A stretch of DNA of 64,000 bases, taken from Cupriavidus taiwanensis. GTDB lineage: Bacteria; Pseudomonadota; Gammaproteobacteria; Burkholderiales; Burkholderiaceae. The notes below the pieces were generated by a model that was not told the origin of the DNA, did no database searches, and worked only from the letters and a program-made list of their open reading frames with translations. The position numbers were made by a program, and so were the translations under genes. The DNA lies in assembly GCF_900249755.1 (NCBI RefSeq), contig NZ_LT976853.1, forward strand, positions 346,011 through 410,010, read 5' to 3'. Shown here in pieces: positions 1-8,194 of this stretch (the stretch's first letter is position 1; each line of letters starts with the position of its first letter).

Positions 1-489
1 GACTGGGAAGTGGAGCTCGGCGTGGTCATCGGCACCACCGCGCGCAACGTCTCGCGCGAGCAGGCGCTGGAGCACGTGGCCGGCTACTGCGTGGTCAACG
101 ATGTCTCTGAGCGCGAATTCCAGATCGAGCGCGGCGGCACCTGGGACAAGGGCAAGGGCTGCGACACCTTCTGCCCGGCCGGGCCGTGGCTGGTGACGCG
201 CGACGAAGTGCCGGATGCGCAGGCGCTGGGGCTGTGGCTGGAGGTCAACGGCGAGCGCGTGCAGCAGGGCAGCACCGCCACCATGGTGTTCGACGTGGCC
301 ACGCTGGTCAGCTATGTCAGCCGCTTCATGACGCTGCTGCCGGGCGACCTGATCGCAACCGGCACGCCGCCGGGCGTGGGCATGGGCTGCAAGCCGCCGC
401 GCTTCCTGAAGGCCGGCGACACCATGCGCCTGGGCGTGAAAGGACTGGGCGAGCAGATGCAGCGCGTGGTGGCGTACGGCGAGCGCTGA
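1..489 (+). CDS. FAH-family hydrolase, C-terminal part (5' truncated by window edge)
   Basis: The reading frame is open from the first base and ends at TGA 487-489, so only about the last 162 residues are visible. The fragment has the fumarylacetoacetate hydrolase C-terminal fold: an acidic start (WEVELGVVIG), a VNDVSERE segment, the KGCDTFCPAGPWLVT stretch and the family signature GDLIATGTPPGVG. This family acts on 2-oxo or 2,4-dioxo acids (dioxo-acid hydrolases, decarboxylating isomerases, hydratases). The KGCDTFCPAGP pattern resembles 2,4-diketo-3-deoxy-fuconate hydrolase-type and ureidoglycolate lyase-annotated members, but the substrate cannot be settled from this part. It lies upstream of, and co-oriented with, an M20 amidohydrolase, with a 200-base gap that carries an operator-like dyad. 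Confidence 0.9.
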   Translation, partial: DWEVELGVVIGTTARNVSREQALEHVAGYCVVNDVSEREFQIERGGTWDKGKGCDTFCPAGPWLVTRDEVPDAQALGLWLEVNGERVQQGSTATMVFDVATLVSYVSRFMTLLPGDLIATGTPPGVGMGCKPPRFLKAGDTMRLGVKGLGEQMQRVVAYGER

Positions 490-519
490 TTAAGACCGCC
501 AGAAGGGTTCCCCATCGAT

Positions 520-558
520 ACGCTTTCATACAAAGCGTTGGGTTTCCACACAAAGCGT
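520..558. promoter_or_regulatory. operator-like inverted repeat plus extra half-site upstream of the M20 gene
   Basis: A perfect inverted repeat ACGCTTT-N5-AAAGCGT occupies 520-538, and the half-site AAAGCGT recurs at 552-558, exactly 20 bases (about two helical turns) after the first copy. Phased half-sites in an intergenic gap are typical of transcription-factor binding, but no matching regulator family was identified. The only nearby regulator gene is the AraC-type one at 1962-2834; a link is inference only. Confidence 0.4.
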
Positions 559-693
559 ACGATTAGGGCAACAGTTCTGGCGCAGAAAGCAGCCGGATTA
601 CATGGTTTTACAGGAAATACCGGGCCTGGCGTGTCGTTCGGGTTTTCTGCGTGAAATACTGGTTATACAGGTTTCGCCAGAGAGCAAAACACC

Positions 694-1938
694 ATGTCAG
701 AGCACGCCCCCGAAATCGAGTCTTATCTCGGCACCACGCTCCAGTCCCCCGCGTCATCGCTGAAGCACCGATACTGCGCGCTGGCCGATACGCTGGACAG
801 CCGCGCCGAACTCGAAGCCATCCGGCGCAATATCCACCAGCATCCTGAACTGGCCTTCGACGAGGTCCGCACTTCGGGCCTGGTCGCCACCCTGCTGGAA
901 ACGTGGGGCTACGCGGTCACGCGCGGCGTGGGCGGGACCGGCGTGGTGGGCACGCTGCGCAACGGCGAGAGCGGGCACAGCGTGGGCATCCGCGCCGACA
1001 TGGATGCGTTGCCGATCCACGAGCGCACCGCGCTGCCGTACGCCAGCGTCAATGCCGGCCGCATGCACGCCTGCGGCCACGACGGCCACACCGCGATCCT
1101 GCTCGGCGCGGCCCGGCAGCTGGCGCGCACGCGCCATTTCAACGGCACCGTGCACCTGATCTTCCAGCCGGCCGAAGAGATCGGCGCCGGCGGCGGCGCC
1201 GAGCGCATGCTGGCCGACGGCCTGTTCGAGCGCTTTCCGTGCGATGCGATCTTCGGGCTGCATAACCATCCGGGCGTGGAGCAGGGCACTTTCCTGTTCC
1301 GCCCGGGCCCGTTCATGGCGGCGTGCGACACCGTCACCATCACCATCCGCGGCAAGGGCGGCCACGCCGCGCGCCCGCACCAGTCCGTCGACCCGATCCT
1401 GGTGGCGGGCAGCCTGGTGATGGCGCTGCAGTCGGTGGTGTCGCGCTATGTCGACCCGAACGAAACCGCGGTGGTGACGATCGGCACGCTGCATGCCGGC
1501 CACGCCCCCAACGTGATTCCGGACCACGCGCGCATGGAGCTCAGCGTGCGCTCGTTCAGCCCCGACGTGCGCGCCTCGCTGGAGCAGCGCATCCGCCAGC
1601 TCGCCACCTCGCACGCCGAAGGCTACGGCGCGGTGGCCGAGATCGATTACGTGCGCGGCTACCCGGTGCTCGTCAACAGCGAGCGCGAGACCGAGTTCGC
1701 GCGCCAGGTGGCCGAGGAACTGGTCGGCGGCGGCAAGGTGGTGGACAACGCCGCGCGCATCGCCGGCAGCGAGGACTTTGCCTACTTCCTGCAGCAGCGC
1801 CCGGGCTGCTTCGTGCGGCTGGGCAACGGCGCCAACCAGCCGCTGCTGCACAACGCCGGCTATGACTTCAACGACGACAACCTGACCGTCGGCGCGGCCT
1901 ACTGGACGCGGCTGGTCGAGCGCTACCTGGGCAACTGA
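694..1938 (+). CDS. M20 family metallopeptidase / amidohydrolase (hippurate hydrolase-like)
   Basis: This 414-residue protein belongs to the M20D amidohydrolases, which remove acyl or amide groups from N-acyl amino acids such as hippurate. Visible hallmarks are HACGHDGHTA with metal-ligand Cys127 and His129, the QPAEE catalytic/metal motif at about 159-163, a dimerisation lid starting near GPFMAACD with the GKGGHAA motif, and a C-terminal GSEDFAYF metal segment. The first ~30 residues precede the conserved start of the fold, so a later start is possible; the ATG at 694 follows AGAGAGCAAAACACC. No signal peptide is seen, so it is probably cytoplasmic. Substrate is not determinable from sequence alone. 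Confidence 0.88.
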   Translation: MSEHAPEIESYLGTTLQSPASSLKHRYCALADTLDSRAELEAIRRNIHQHPELAFDEVRTSGLVATLLETWGYAVTRGVGGTGVVGTLRNGESGHSVGIRADMDALPIHERTALPYASVNAGRMHACGHDGHTAILLGAARQLARTRHFNGTVHLIFQPAEEIGAGGGAERMLADGLFERFPCDAIFGLHNHPGVEQGTFLFRPGPFMAACDTVTITIRGKGGHAARPHQSVDPILVAGSLVMALQSVVSRYVDPNETAVVTIGTLHAGHAPNVIPDHARMELSVRSFSPDVRASLEQRIRQLATSHAEGYGAVAEIDYVRGYPVLVNSERETEFARQVAEELVGGGKVVDNAARIAGSEDFAYFLQQRPGCFVRLGNGANQPLLHNAGYDFNDDNLTVGAAYWTRLVERYLGN

Positions 1939-1961
1939 GCGCGGCTTCCGCGCGCCGGCGC

Positions 1962-2834
1962 TTAACGGAAGAACGCGCTCGGCGGCACGCCGAACTGCCG
2001 CCGGAACATGGTCGCGAACGCGCTCGGGCTGTCGTAGCCCAGGTCCAGTGCCACATCCACCACCTTGCTGCCGGCCGCCAGTTTTTCCAGCGCGGCCAGC
2101 AGGCGCGCCTGCTGGCGCCATTGGCCGAAGGTCATGCCGGTCTCGCGCGCAAAGCGGCGCTGGATGGTCTTGGGGTCCAGCGCCAGCCGCGCGCCCCAGT
2201 CGGCGAGTGTCAGCGCGGTGTCGGGCGCGGCGGCGATGGCGTCGCAGATCTGCCGCAGGCTGGCATCGGCCGGGCGCGGCAGGTGCAGCGGCAGCGACGG
2301 CACCAGCATCACCTCGTCGAGCAGCAGCCGCATCAGCCGCGCGTCGCGCGTGTCGGGCGCGTAGGGCAGGGCGATCTCCACCGCGGCCAGGATCAGCTCG
2401 CGCAGCAGCGGCGTGATGCCCAGCACGGTGCAGCGCTGCGGCAGGTCGGGCGCGGCATCGGGGCGGATATAGGCGGTGCGCATCTGCACCCGGCCCACCA
2501 TGCGGATCCAGTGCGTGGTGCCGCCCGGCATCCACATGCCGCGCGTGGGCGGCACGATCCACTGGCCTTCCGCGGTGGCCACGACCATCACGCCGTGCAC
2601 GGCGTGGATCAGCTGCGCATGCGGATGCTGGTGCGGCTGGGTCACGTGGCCGGGCAGGTAATCGGCCGCCATCGCGGTGACCGGCAGCGGGCTGCGGTCG
2701 AAGCGGAAGTAGGGCGGCGGGTCGGCGTAGGTGTCGCCCAGCGCCAGCGTTTCGGGCGTGGGATCGGGCAGCGGCTGCCGCGTACGGCGGTCGGCGGGGG
2801 CCGCAGCAGAAAGAGGGCGGGGGGCGCGCGCCAT
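1962..2834 (-). CDS. AraC family transcriptional regulator (NimR-like)
   Basis: This 290-residue regulator has an N-terminal cupin-type sensor (HQHPHAQLIHAVHG around residues 72-85) and a C-terminal double helix-turn-helix. The first HTH lies around the LTLADWGARLALDPKTIQRR segment and the second spans the VVDVALDLGYDSPSAFATMF segment with the conserved GY-S-S-F pattern. The start is supported by AAAAGGAC just upstream of the ATG. It diverges from an MFS transporter gene and ends facing the M20 gene. Overall layout resembles NimR-type regulators that control a neighbouring MFS exporter, so control of the adjacent transporter is a reasonable inference. Confidence 0.87.
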   Translation of the reverse strand: MARAPRPLSAAAPADRRTRQPLPDPTPETLALGDTYADPPPYFRFDRSPLPVTAMAADYLPGHVTQPHQHPHAQLIHAVHGVMVVATAEGQWIVPPTRGMWMPGGTTHWIRMVGRVQMRTAYIRPDAAPDLPQRCTVLGITPLLRELILAAVEIALPYAPDTRDARLMRLLLDEVMLVPSLPLHLPRPADASLRQICDAIAAAPDTALTLADWGARLALDPKTIQRRFARETGMTFGQWRQQARLLAALEKLAAGSKVVDVALDLGYDSPSAFATMFRRQFGVPPSAFFR

Positions 2835-2961
2835 GTCCTTTTCTCCAAGGTTGCGGACCTATTCTCGCAGGACAGGCGCTGGCGCGCCAGCTAGCATCGT
2901 GGCTCAGATCCTTGCTGGCCGGCGCCCCCGCTGGCCGCTTTCCGCTTGTCGAGAGCCGCCA

Positions 2962-4221
2962 ATGAGCACAACCATCGACTCCGCGCCCGCTGGCGCAGCC
3001 CCCGCGACCCCGTCGCCATCCTCGTCTTCGTCGCAGAGCCCGCAGGCGGAACGCACCGGTTTCCGCGTGCTGTCGGCAATCAGCTTCGCCCACTTCCTCA
3101 ACGACATGATCCAGTCGTTGATCCTGGCGATCTATCCGATGCTCAAGGGCGGCTTCAACCTGAGCTTCACCCAGATCGGGCTGCTGACCATGACCTACCA
3201 GGTCACCGCGTCGTTGCTGCAGCCGGTGGTGGGGCTCTACACCGACAAGCATCCCAAGCCGCATTCGCTGGCGGTGGCGATGGCCTTTACGCTGGCCGGC
3301 CTGCTGCTGCTGTCGGTGGCGCCCAGCTATGGCGTGCTGCTGGCGGCCGCGGCGCTGGTCGGCACCGGCTCGTCGATCTTCCATCCGGAGTCTTCACGCG
3401 TGGCGCGCATGGCGTCGGGCGGCCAGCACGGGCTGGCGCAGTCGATCTTCCAGGTGGGCGGCAACGGCGGCAGCGCCATGGGCCCGCTGCTGGCCGCGCT
3501 GATCGTGCACCAGCAGGCCAGCCTGGCGTGGTTCTCGCTGGCGGCGCTGGTGGGCATCGTGGTGCTGTGGCGCATCGGCGGCTGGTACGCGCGCCAGCTG
3601 GCGCAGGGCGCGCGCAAGCGCAAGGCCGCCGGCGCGGTGGCCAGCCCGGTGGCGACGCGCGTGGTGGTGCGGGCCATGGTGGTGCTGATGGTGCTGGTGT
3701 TCTCCAAGTACTTCTACATGGCCAGCCTGACCTCGTACTACACCTTCTACCTGATGGAGCGCTTCGCGCTGGCGCGCCAGGATGCGCAGCTGCACCTGTT
3801 CCTGTTCCTGTTCGCGGTCGCGGCCGGCACCATCCTGGGCGGCCCGATCGGCGACCGCATCGGCCGCAAGCGCGTGATCTGGGCGTCGATCCTGGGCGTG
3901 GCGCCGTTCACGCTGCTGCTGCCGCACGTGGACCTGTTCTGGACCACGGTGCTGACCTTCATCATCGGCTTTATCCTGGCCTCGGCGTTCTCGGCGATCC
4001 TGGTGTTCGCGCAGGAACTGATCCCCGGCAAGGTCGGCATGGTCTCCGGCCTGTTCTTCGGCTTTGCCTTCGGCATGGGAGGCATCGGCGCCGCGGTGCT
4101 GGGCGGCATGGCCGATACGCACGGCATCCGCGCGGTGTACGAATACTGTGCCTACCTGCCGCTGCTGGGGCTGCTGACGGTGTTCCTGCCCGACGTGCGC
4201 GAGCGTCCGCAGCGCGCCTGA
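2962..4221 (+). CDS. MFS transporter, fosmidomycin-resistance (Fsr) family
   Basis: This 419-residue inner-membrane transporter has about twelve hydrophobic segments after a Ser/Pro-rich cytoplasmic N-terminus of ~35 residues. The Fsr-type opening (SFAHFLNDMIQSLILAIYPM) and the DKHPKPHS loop after helix 2 are seen; the second half carries GDRIGRKRVIW, the classical MFS loop motif. Fsr relatives export fosmidomycin and other small compounds. The ATG at 2962 is chosen because the fold starts soon after; an upstream in-frame start exists but lacks family support. Divergent from the AraC-type regulator, which probably controls it. Confidence 0.87.
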   Translation: MSTTIDSAPAGAAPATPSPSSSSSQSPQAERTGFRVLSAISFAHFLNDMIQSLILAIYPMLKGGFNLSFTQIGLLTMTYQVTASLLQPVVGLYTDKHPKPHSLAVAMAFTLAGLLLLSVAPSYGVLLAAAALVGTGSSIFHPESSRVARMASGGQHGLAQSIFQVGGNGGSAMGPLLAALIVHQQASLAWFSLAALVGIVVLWRIGGWYARQLAQGARKRKAAGAVASPVATRVVVRAMVVLMVLVFSKYFYMASLTSYYTFYLMERFALARQDAQLHLFLFLFAVAAGTILGGPIGDRIGRKRVIWASILGVAPFTLLLPHVDLFWTTVLTFIIGFILASAFSAILVFAQELIPGKVGMVSGLFFGFAFGMGGIGAAVLGGMADTHGIRAVYEYCAYLPLLGLLTVFLPDVRERPQRA

Positions 4222-4235
4222 GAAAGTGCGGGTGC

Positions 4236-4787
4236 CTAGTCGCCCGCCTTGCCGTCGCCGCCACTGTCCGGTGGCGGCTCGAACATGCGCAGCCAGCGGC
4301 GCAGCAATGCGGCCAGCTGCGCGCGCTCGGTTGCGGTCAGCCCTTCAAGCAAGCGGTGCTCGTTGGCGACGTGCAGCTTCACCGCGTCATCGACGCGCGC
4401 GCGGCCGGCGTCGGTCAGCGCCACCAGCAGCCCGCGCCGGTCCTCCGGATTGGGCTCGCGCCGCACCAGCCCGGCCCGCTCGAGATGGTCGAGCCGGTTG
4501 GTCATGGTGCCCGAGGTGATCATCAGCGAACCGATCAGCGCGCCCGGCGACAACGCATAGGGCGGCCCGGCCCGGCGCAGCGTCGCCAGCACATCGAACT
4601 CCCACGGCTGCAGGCCGGTGGCGCCCAGCGCGGCTTCGATGGCGCGGCTGGTATGGCGGTTGAGCCGGCCCAGCCGACCGAGGATGCCCATCGGCGAGGC
4701 ATCGAGGTCAGGGCGTTCGCGCGCCCACTGGGCAAGGATGCCGTCGACATGGTCGGGCGCGTCTTCAGGTTTGCGGCGGGCGGTCAT
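4236..4787 (-). CDS. MarR family transcriptional regulator
   Basis: This 183-residue protein has the MarR winged-helix fold: dimerisation helices at both ends and a central recognition region (PYALSPGALIGSLMITSGTMTNRLDHLERAGLV) followed by the wing with the family signature RREPNPEDRRGLLVALT. The ATG at 4787 starts MTARRKPEDAPDH; a start 48 bases upstream would place the first operator very close to the coding region. It diverges from an EamA transporter, and the 95-base gap contains two copies of a MarR-type operator, so autoregulation plus control of the transporter is likely. Ligand unknown. The HIS-poor, compact form argues for a small-molecule sensor rather than a redox type. Confidence 0.88.
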   Translation of the reverse strand: MTARRKPEDAPDHVDGILAQWARERPDLDASPMGILGRLGRLNRHTSRAIEAALGATGLQPWEFDVLATLRRAGPPYALSPGALIGSLMITSGTMTNRLDHLERAGLVRREPNPEDRRGLLVALTDAGRARVDDAVKLHVANEHRLLEGLTATERAQLAALLRRWLRMFEPPPDSGGDGKAGD

Positions 4788-4823
4788 CAGGGCAGGGGGA
4801 CAGAGGCAAGATAGACCGAAGTA

Positions 4824-4837
4824 TCTTGACATCAACC
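4824..4837. promoter_or_regulatory. MarR-type operator, copy 1 (imperfect)
   Basis: TCTTGA-CA-TCAACC lies in the divergent gap; it matches copy 2 at 12 of 14 positions (TATCTTGACATCAA is shared). It is 37 bases upstream of copy 2 and 37 bases from the marR start codon, suited to repressing the regulator gene itself. Confidence 0.65.
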
Positions 4838-4860
4838 AATCGCCTTCGTAAAGTGATTTA

Positions 4861-4874
4861 TCTTGACATCAAGA
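4861..4874. promoter_or_regulatory. MarR-type operator, copy 2 (perfect dyad)
   Basis: TCTTGA-CA-TCAAGA is a perfect 6-2-6 inverted repeat, of the TATCTTGATATCAAGATA style known for MarR regulators. It ends 8 bases before the EamA start codon, where binding would block transcription or initiation of the transporter gene. Confidence 0.7.
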
Positions 4875-4882
4875 ATATCGAC

Positions 4883-5794
4883 ATGAAGGCGAACGGCAAT
4901 TCGACACCCGCGGCGGCCGGCCCCAGCCTCAGGGACATCCTGCTGACCGGGCTGGCCCCCGCGATCTGGGGCAGCACCTACCTGGTGACGAGCCAGTGGC
5001 TGCCGCCGGGGCAGCCCTTGCTTTCCGGCGTGATCCGCGCGCTGCCGGCCGGGCTGGCGATGCTGGCCTTCGGCAGGCAGTTGCCGCAGGGCGGCTGGTG
5101 GTGGCGCGCGGCGGTGCTGGGCGTGCTCAATATCGGCTTCTTCCAGGCGATGCTGTTCATCGCCGCCTATCGGCTGCCCGGCGGCGTGGCCGCAACGGTC
5201 GGCGCGATCCAGCCGCTGATCGTGGTGGTGCTGGCGTGGGCCTGGCTGGGCGCGCGTCCGCGCCCGGCTGCCTGGATGGCGGGCGCCGGCGGGCTGCTGG
5301 GCGTGGCGCTGCTGGTGCTCGGGCCGGCCGCCCGGCTCGATGCCGTCGGCGTGGCGGCGGCCGCCGCGGGGGCCGTGTCGATGGCCGTGGGCACGGTGCT
5401 GACGCGCCACTGGCGTCCGCCGGTTTCGCCGCTGGTGCTGACGGCATGGCAATTGTGCGCGGGCGGGCTGTTCCTGCTGCCGTTCGCGCTGGTGCTGGAA
5501 CCGCTGCCGGCGCACTTCACGCTGGCCAACTGGCTTGGCTACGCGTGGCTCAGCATTGTTGGCGCCGGCTTCAGCTACGCGCTGTGGTTCCGCGGCGTGG
5601 CGCGGATGCCGTCCGCGGCGGTGGCGGCACTGGGTTTGCTCAGCCCGGTCAGCGCCACGGTGCTTGGTTTCCTGGTGCTGGGACAGGCACTGACGGCGGT
5701 CCAGGCCGCCGGTGCGCTGCTGGTGCTGGCCAGCGTGTGGCTTGGCCAGCGCGCGGCGGCGCCAGCCACGGTGGCGCGCGCGCAGGCTGCCTGA
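4883..5794 (+). CDS. EamA (DMT superfamily) transporter
   Basis: This 303-residue inner-membrane protein has ten predicted hydrophobic helices arranged as two EamA repeats (about residues 20-145 and 165-290). The opening GLAPAIWGSTYLVTSQWLPP and the repeat hallmark GGVAATVGAIQPLIVVVLAW are typical of YdcZ/RhaT/RarD-like metabolite exporters. The ATG at 4883 is used because the operator dyad sits immediately upstream. An in-frame TTG lies 57 bases earlier but inside operator copy 1. The transported compound is unknown. It is probably repressed by the divergent MarR protein and induced by its ligand. Confidence 0.87.
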   Translation: MKANGNSTPAAAGPSLRDILLTGLAPAIWGSTYLVTSQWLPPGQPLLSGVIRALPAGLAMLAFGRQLPQGGWWWRAAVLGVLNIGFFQAMLFIAAYRLPGGVAATVGAIQPLIVVVLAWAWLGARPRPAAWMAGAGGLLGVALLVLGPAARLDAVGVAAAAAGAVSMAVGTVLTRHWRPPVSPLVLTAWQLCAGGLFLLPFALVLEPLPAHFTLANWLGYAWLSIVGAGFSYALWFRGVARMPSAAVAALGLLSPVSATVLGFLVLGQALTAVQAAGALLVLASVWLGQRAAAPATVARAQAA

Positions 5795-5880
5795 TGTCAT
5801 CCGCGAAAGGTGCTGCTGCCGGGCGGAGTTTTGCTGCATCATGGCGGGCACTCAGTCAGACGTGCCCGTTCCCGCCGACG

Positions 5881-6168
5881 ATGCCACCAGCCCCAGCTCC
5901 TTCCGCGGCCACTTCGGCCTCTCCCGCCTCTCCCGCCACGCCGCCCTGCGAGCGCTGCCTGGCGCTGGCCGATGACCCGCGCCGGCGCGAGCCGCCGGCG
6001 TGCCTGGCGCTGCGCGGCACGGCACCGGTGGTGACGCAGAGTGCCGCCGGGGTGCCGTACAGCATGCTGTCCTTTAGCTGCCGCGACTGCGGCACGGGCT
6101 GGCGGCTCTATGACCGCGCCAACGAGCTCTTTGTCTCGTGGGTGCCGGAGCGGCCGCTGGAGCGCTGA
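5881..6168 (+). CDS. small cysteine-motif hypothetical protein
   Basis: A 95-residue protein with two Cys pairs: PCERC near the N-terminus and CRDCGTGW in the C-terminal half, together looking like a small zinc ribbon. The N-terminal 20 residues are Ala/Pro/Ser-rich. An in-frame ATG at 5794, overlapping the stop of the EamA gene (TGATG), would give 124 residues and translational coupling, so the start is uncertain. The C-terminal region (YSMLSFSCRDCGTGWRLYDRANELFVSWVPE) looks conserved-protein-like rather than random. No function can be named. Confidence 0.6.
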   Translation: MPPAPAPSAATSASPASPATPPCERCLALADDPRRREPPACLALRGTAPVVTQSAAGVPYSMLSFSCRDCGTGWRLYDRANELFVSWVPERPLER

Positions 6169-6267
6169 GCGCGCCGCATGATCGGCTAAGATAGCGGCTG
6201 TTCCGCGCCAGGCCGGCCCGTTGCCGCCGCGTGGCCGCTCCTGTCGAATTTCTCCCGCTTTCCCATC

Positions 6268-7257
6268 ATGGCCTTCCCCTTCCGCTCGTCGCCGCTGGCC
6301 GCAGCGTGCGTCTTCAGTGCTGCCGCACTGGCCCCCGCCGCTGCCGCCGCGGCCGACACCTATCCCAGCCGCCCGATCCGCCTGATCGTCGCCTATCCCA
6401 CCGGCGGCATCAGCGACACCGTGGCGCGCGCGCTCGGCGAGCGCCTGTCGGCGCAGATGGGTACCTCGGTGGTGGTGGAGAACAAGGCCGGCGCCGGCGG
6501 CAGCATCGGCATCGATGCGGTGGCCAAGGCCGCGGCGGACGGCTACACGCTCGGCTTCGCCGCGACCAGCCCGCTTACGCTGAATCCGCATGTCGGCCGC
6601 GTCAACTACGATCCGCAGAAGGACGTGGCGCCGGTAATGAGCGTGATGTACTCGCCGGTGCTGGTGGTCGCGACGTCCGCCTTCAGCGGCAAGAGCTTTG
6701 CCGACGTGGTCGGCCAGGCCAGCGCCAAGCCGGGTTCGGTACGCTGGGCCACGTCGGGCCTGGGCACGGTCGGCCATGTGGTGCTGGAACAGGTCAAGCA
6801 GAAGTCGAAGGCCGACATCGTGCTGATTCCGTACAAGGGCGCGGGCCAGCAGATGAACGATGCGCTCGGCGGCCAGTTCGAGGTGATGAGCACCAACGCC
6901 AGCCCGGTGCTGAGCCAGCATATGCAGGCCGGCCGCCTGCGCGCGCTGGCGGTAGGCGCGCCGAAGCGCCTGGAGAGCCTGCCGGCGGTGCCGACGCTGG
7001 CCGAGCTGGGCTATCCCAAGGCCAACCTGACCTCTACCTTCGGCATCTTCGCGCCGGGCAAGACGCCCGCGGCTATCATCAACCGCCTGAACGCCGAGCT
7101 GAACAAGGCGCTGGCGGAGCCGGAAGTCCATGAGCGCCTGCTCAAGGGCGGCGAAGTGCCGACCGGCGGCACGCCGGCGCAGTTTGCCAAGGCCATCCGC
7201 GAAGAGTCTGCCGAGAACGCCCGCATCGTCAGGGAAGCCGGCATCAAGGCTGAATGA
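6268..7257 (+). CDS. Bug-family tripartite tricarboxylate transporter substrate-binding protein
   Basis: This 329-residue periplasmic receptor starts with a signal peptide (FPFRSSPLAAACVFSAAALAPAAAAAA, cleavage near residue 29) followed by the family opening YPSRPIRLIVAYPTGGISD. Other hallmarks are VVVENKAGAGGSIGIDAVAKA, the VLIPYKGAGQQMNDALGGQ segment and the LAELGYP motif. Bug proteins bind carboxylates or similar small acids for TctAB permeases. None is encoded nearby, so this is an orphan receptor, as is very common in Cupriavidus and Bordetella. The ATG at 6268 directly precedes the signal peptide. Confidence 0.93.
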   Translation: MAFPFRSSPLAAACVFSAAALAPAAAAAADTYPSRPIRLIVAYPTGGISDTVARALGERLSAQMGTSVVVENKAGAGGSIGIDAVAKAAADGYTLGFAATSPLTLNPHVGRVNYDPQKDVAPVMSVMYSPVLVVATSAFSGKSFADVVGQASAKPGSVRWATSGLGTVGHVVLEQVKQKSKADIVLIPYKGAGQQMNDALGGQFEVMSTNASPVLSQHMQAGRLRALAVGAPKRLESLPAVPTLAELGYPKANLTSTFGIFAPGKTPAAIINRLNAELNKALAEPEVHERLLKGGEVPTGGTPAQFAKAIREESAENARIVREAGIKAE

Positions 7258-7288
7258 CGGGCCTGGCTGAAGCAGTGGTCCAGCTGCG

Positions 7289-7969
7289 CTAGGCCGCATC
7301 GAGCCGGCTGCCCAGCCCATACACCGACGACAGCCGCACCCCGTTGTGCGGCCACAGCGCCAGCTTGGTGCGCACGCGCGACAGGTGGCTGTCCACCGTG
7401 CGCGAGGCCGCGTCCACGTGATAGCGCCACACCTGCTCGACCATGGTTTGGCGCAGCACCAGCGAGCCCAGGTTGCGGAACAACAGCACCGCCAGGTCGA
7501 ATTCCTTCGGGGCCAGCAGCACCGGCTTGCCCTGCACCCACACCTGCCGCTCGGCGGTGGCAAAGCGGAACGGCCCGTGTTCCAGGTCGCAGTCAGCACT
7601 GGCTGGCTGCGCGCGGCGCAGCAGCGCCAGCACGCGCGCGGCCAGTTCCGCGGTGCGCAGCGGCTTGGGCACGTAGCTGTCCGCGCCCTGCGCCAGGCAG
7701 GCCGCGACAAAGCCCTCTTCGTTCGACGTGCCGGTCAGCATCACCGGCATGTCATTGCCCAGCGTGCGGCGCACCCACGCCAGCACTTCCAGTGCCGGGA
7801 TGCCCGGCGTATCGCAATCCAGCATCAGCAGGTCGAACGACCTGGCGCGCAGCGCGCCGATCAGCGCGCGCCCGCTGAGGTAGCGCGTGCACTGGTGGCC
7901 GTTCAGGCGCAGGGTCTGTTCGATGCTGACGGCGAGGGTGGGGTCCGCCTGCAGCGCGGCGATCTTCAC
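7289..7969 (-). CDS. atypical OmpR-family response regulator
   Basis: This 226-residue protein has a receiver domain (about 1-115) and an OmpR-type winged helix (about 130-226, with the PKEFDLAVLLF and TVDSHLSRVRTKL hallmarks). The phospho-acceptor Asp51 (LMLDCD), Thr79 and Lys102 are present. However, the acidic pocket normally read as VEDD is LQAD: the Glu and the Mg-binding Asp are Gln7 and Ala8. Phosphorylation may therefore be lost or unusual. The GTG start is chosen because AGGAG lies 9 bases upstream and the fold begins at once; a TTG at 8002 is the alternative. It is divergent from, and similar to, the intact regulator at 8195. Confidence 0.85.
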   Translation of the reverse strand: MKIAALQADPTLAVSIEQTLRLNGHQCTRYLSGRALIGALRARSFDLLMLDCDTPGIPALEVLAWVRRTLGNDMPVMLTGTSNEEGFVAACLAQGADSYVPKPLRTAELAARVLALLRRAQPASADCDLEHGPFRFATAERQVWVQGKPVLLAPKEFDLAVLLFRNLGSLVLRQTMVEQVWRYHVDAASRTVDSHLSRVRTKLALWPHNGVRLSSVYGLGSRLDAA

Positions 7970-8194
7970 GGGGTGTGGCTCCTGTGCGCGGGCGCACTGC
8001 AATGCGCCGGTGGATTGGACACAGCTCGGTCACTACGGGCGACATTGGGCCCGCGGCGAAGCCCATGGTAGGAGCGGCCTGCTGAGGCGAGAAGTAAAAG
8101 ATTGTTGAAAGGCGAGATTGAGCCCTTTCCTATTCGTGCGGCCCGCAACACCGGCTTAAATGTCTCGCAAATGGCCAGTTCCGTCGGAGGCAAT

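Noticed and set aside
754-3384. Antisense open frame of 876 codons across the M20 and AraC genes
   Set aside because: Low-complexity Ala/Arg/His product spanning three real genes; a shadow frame.
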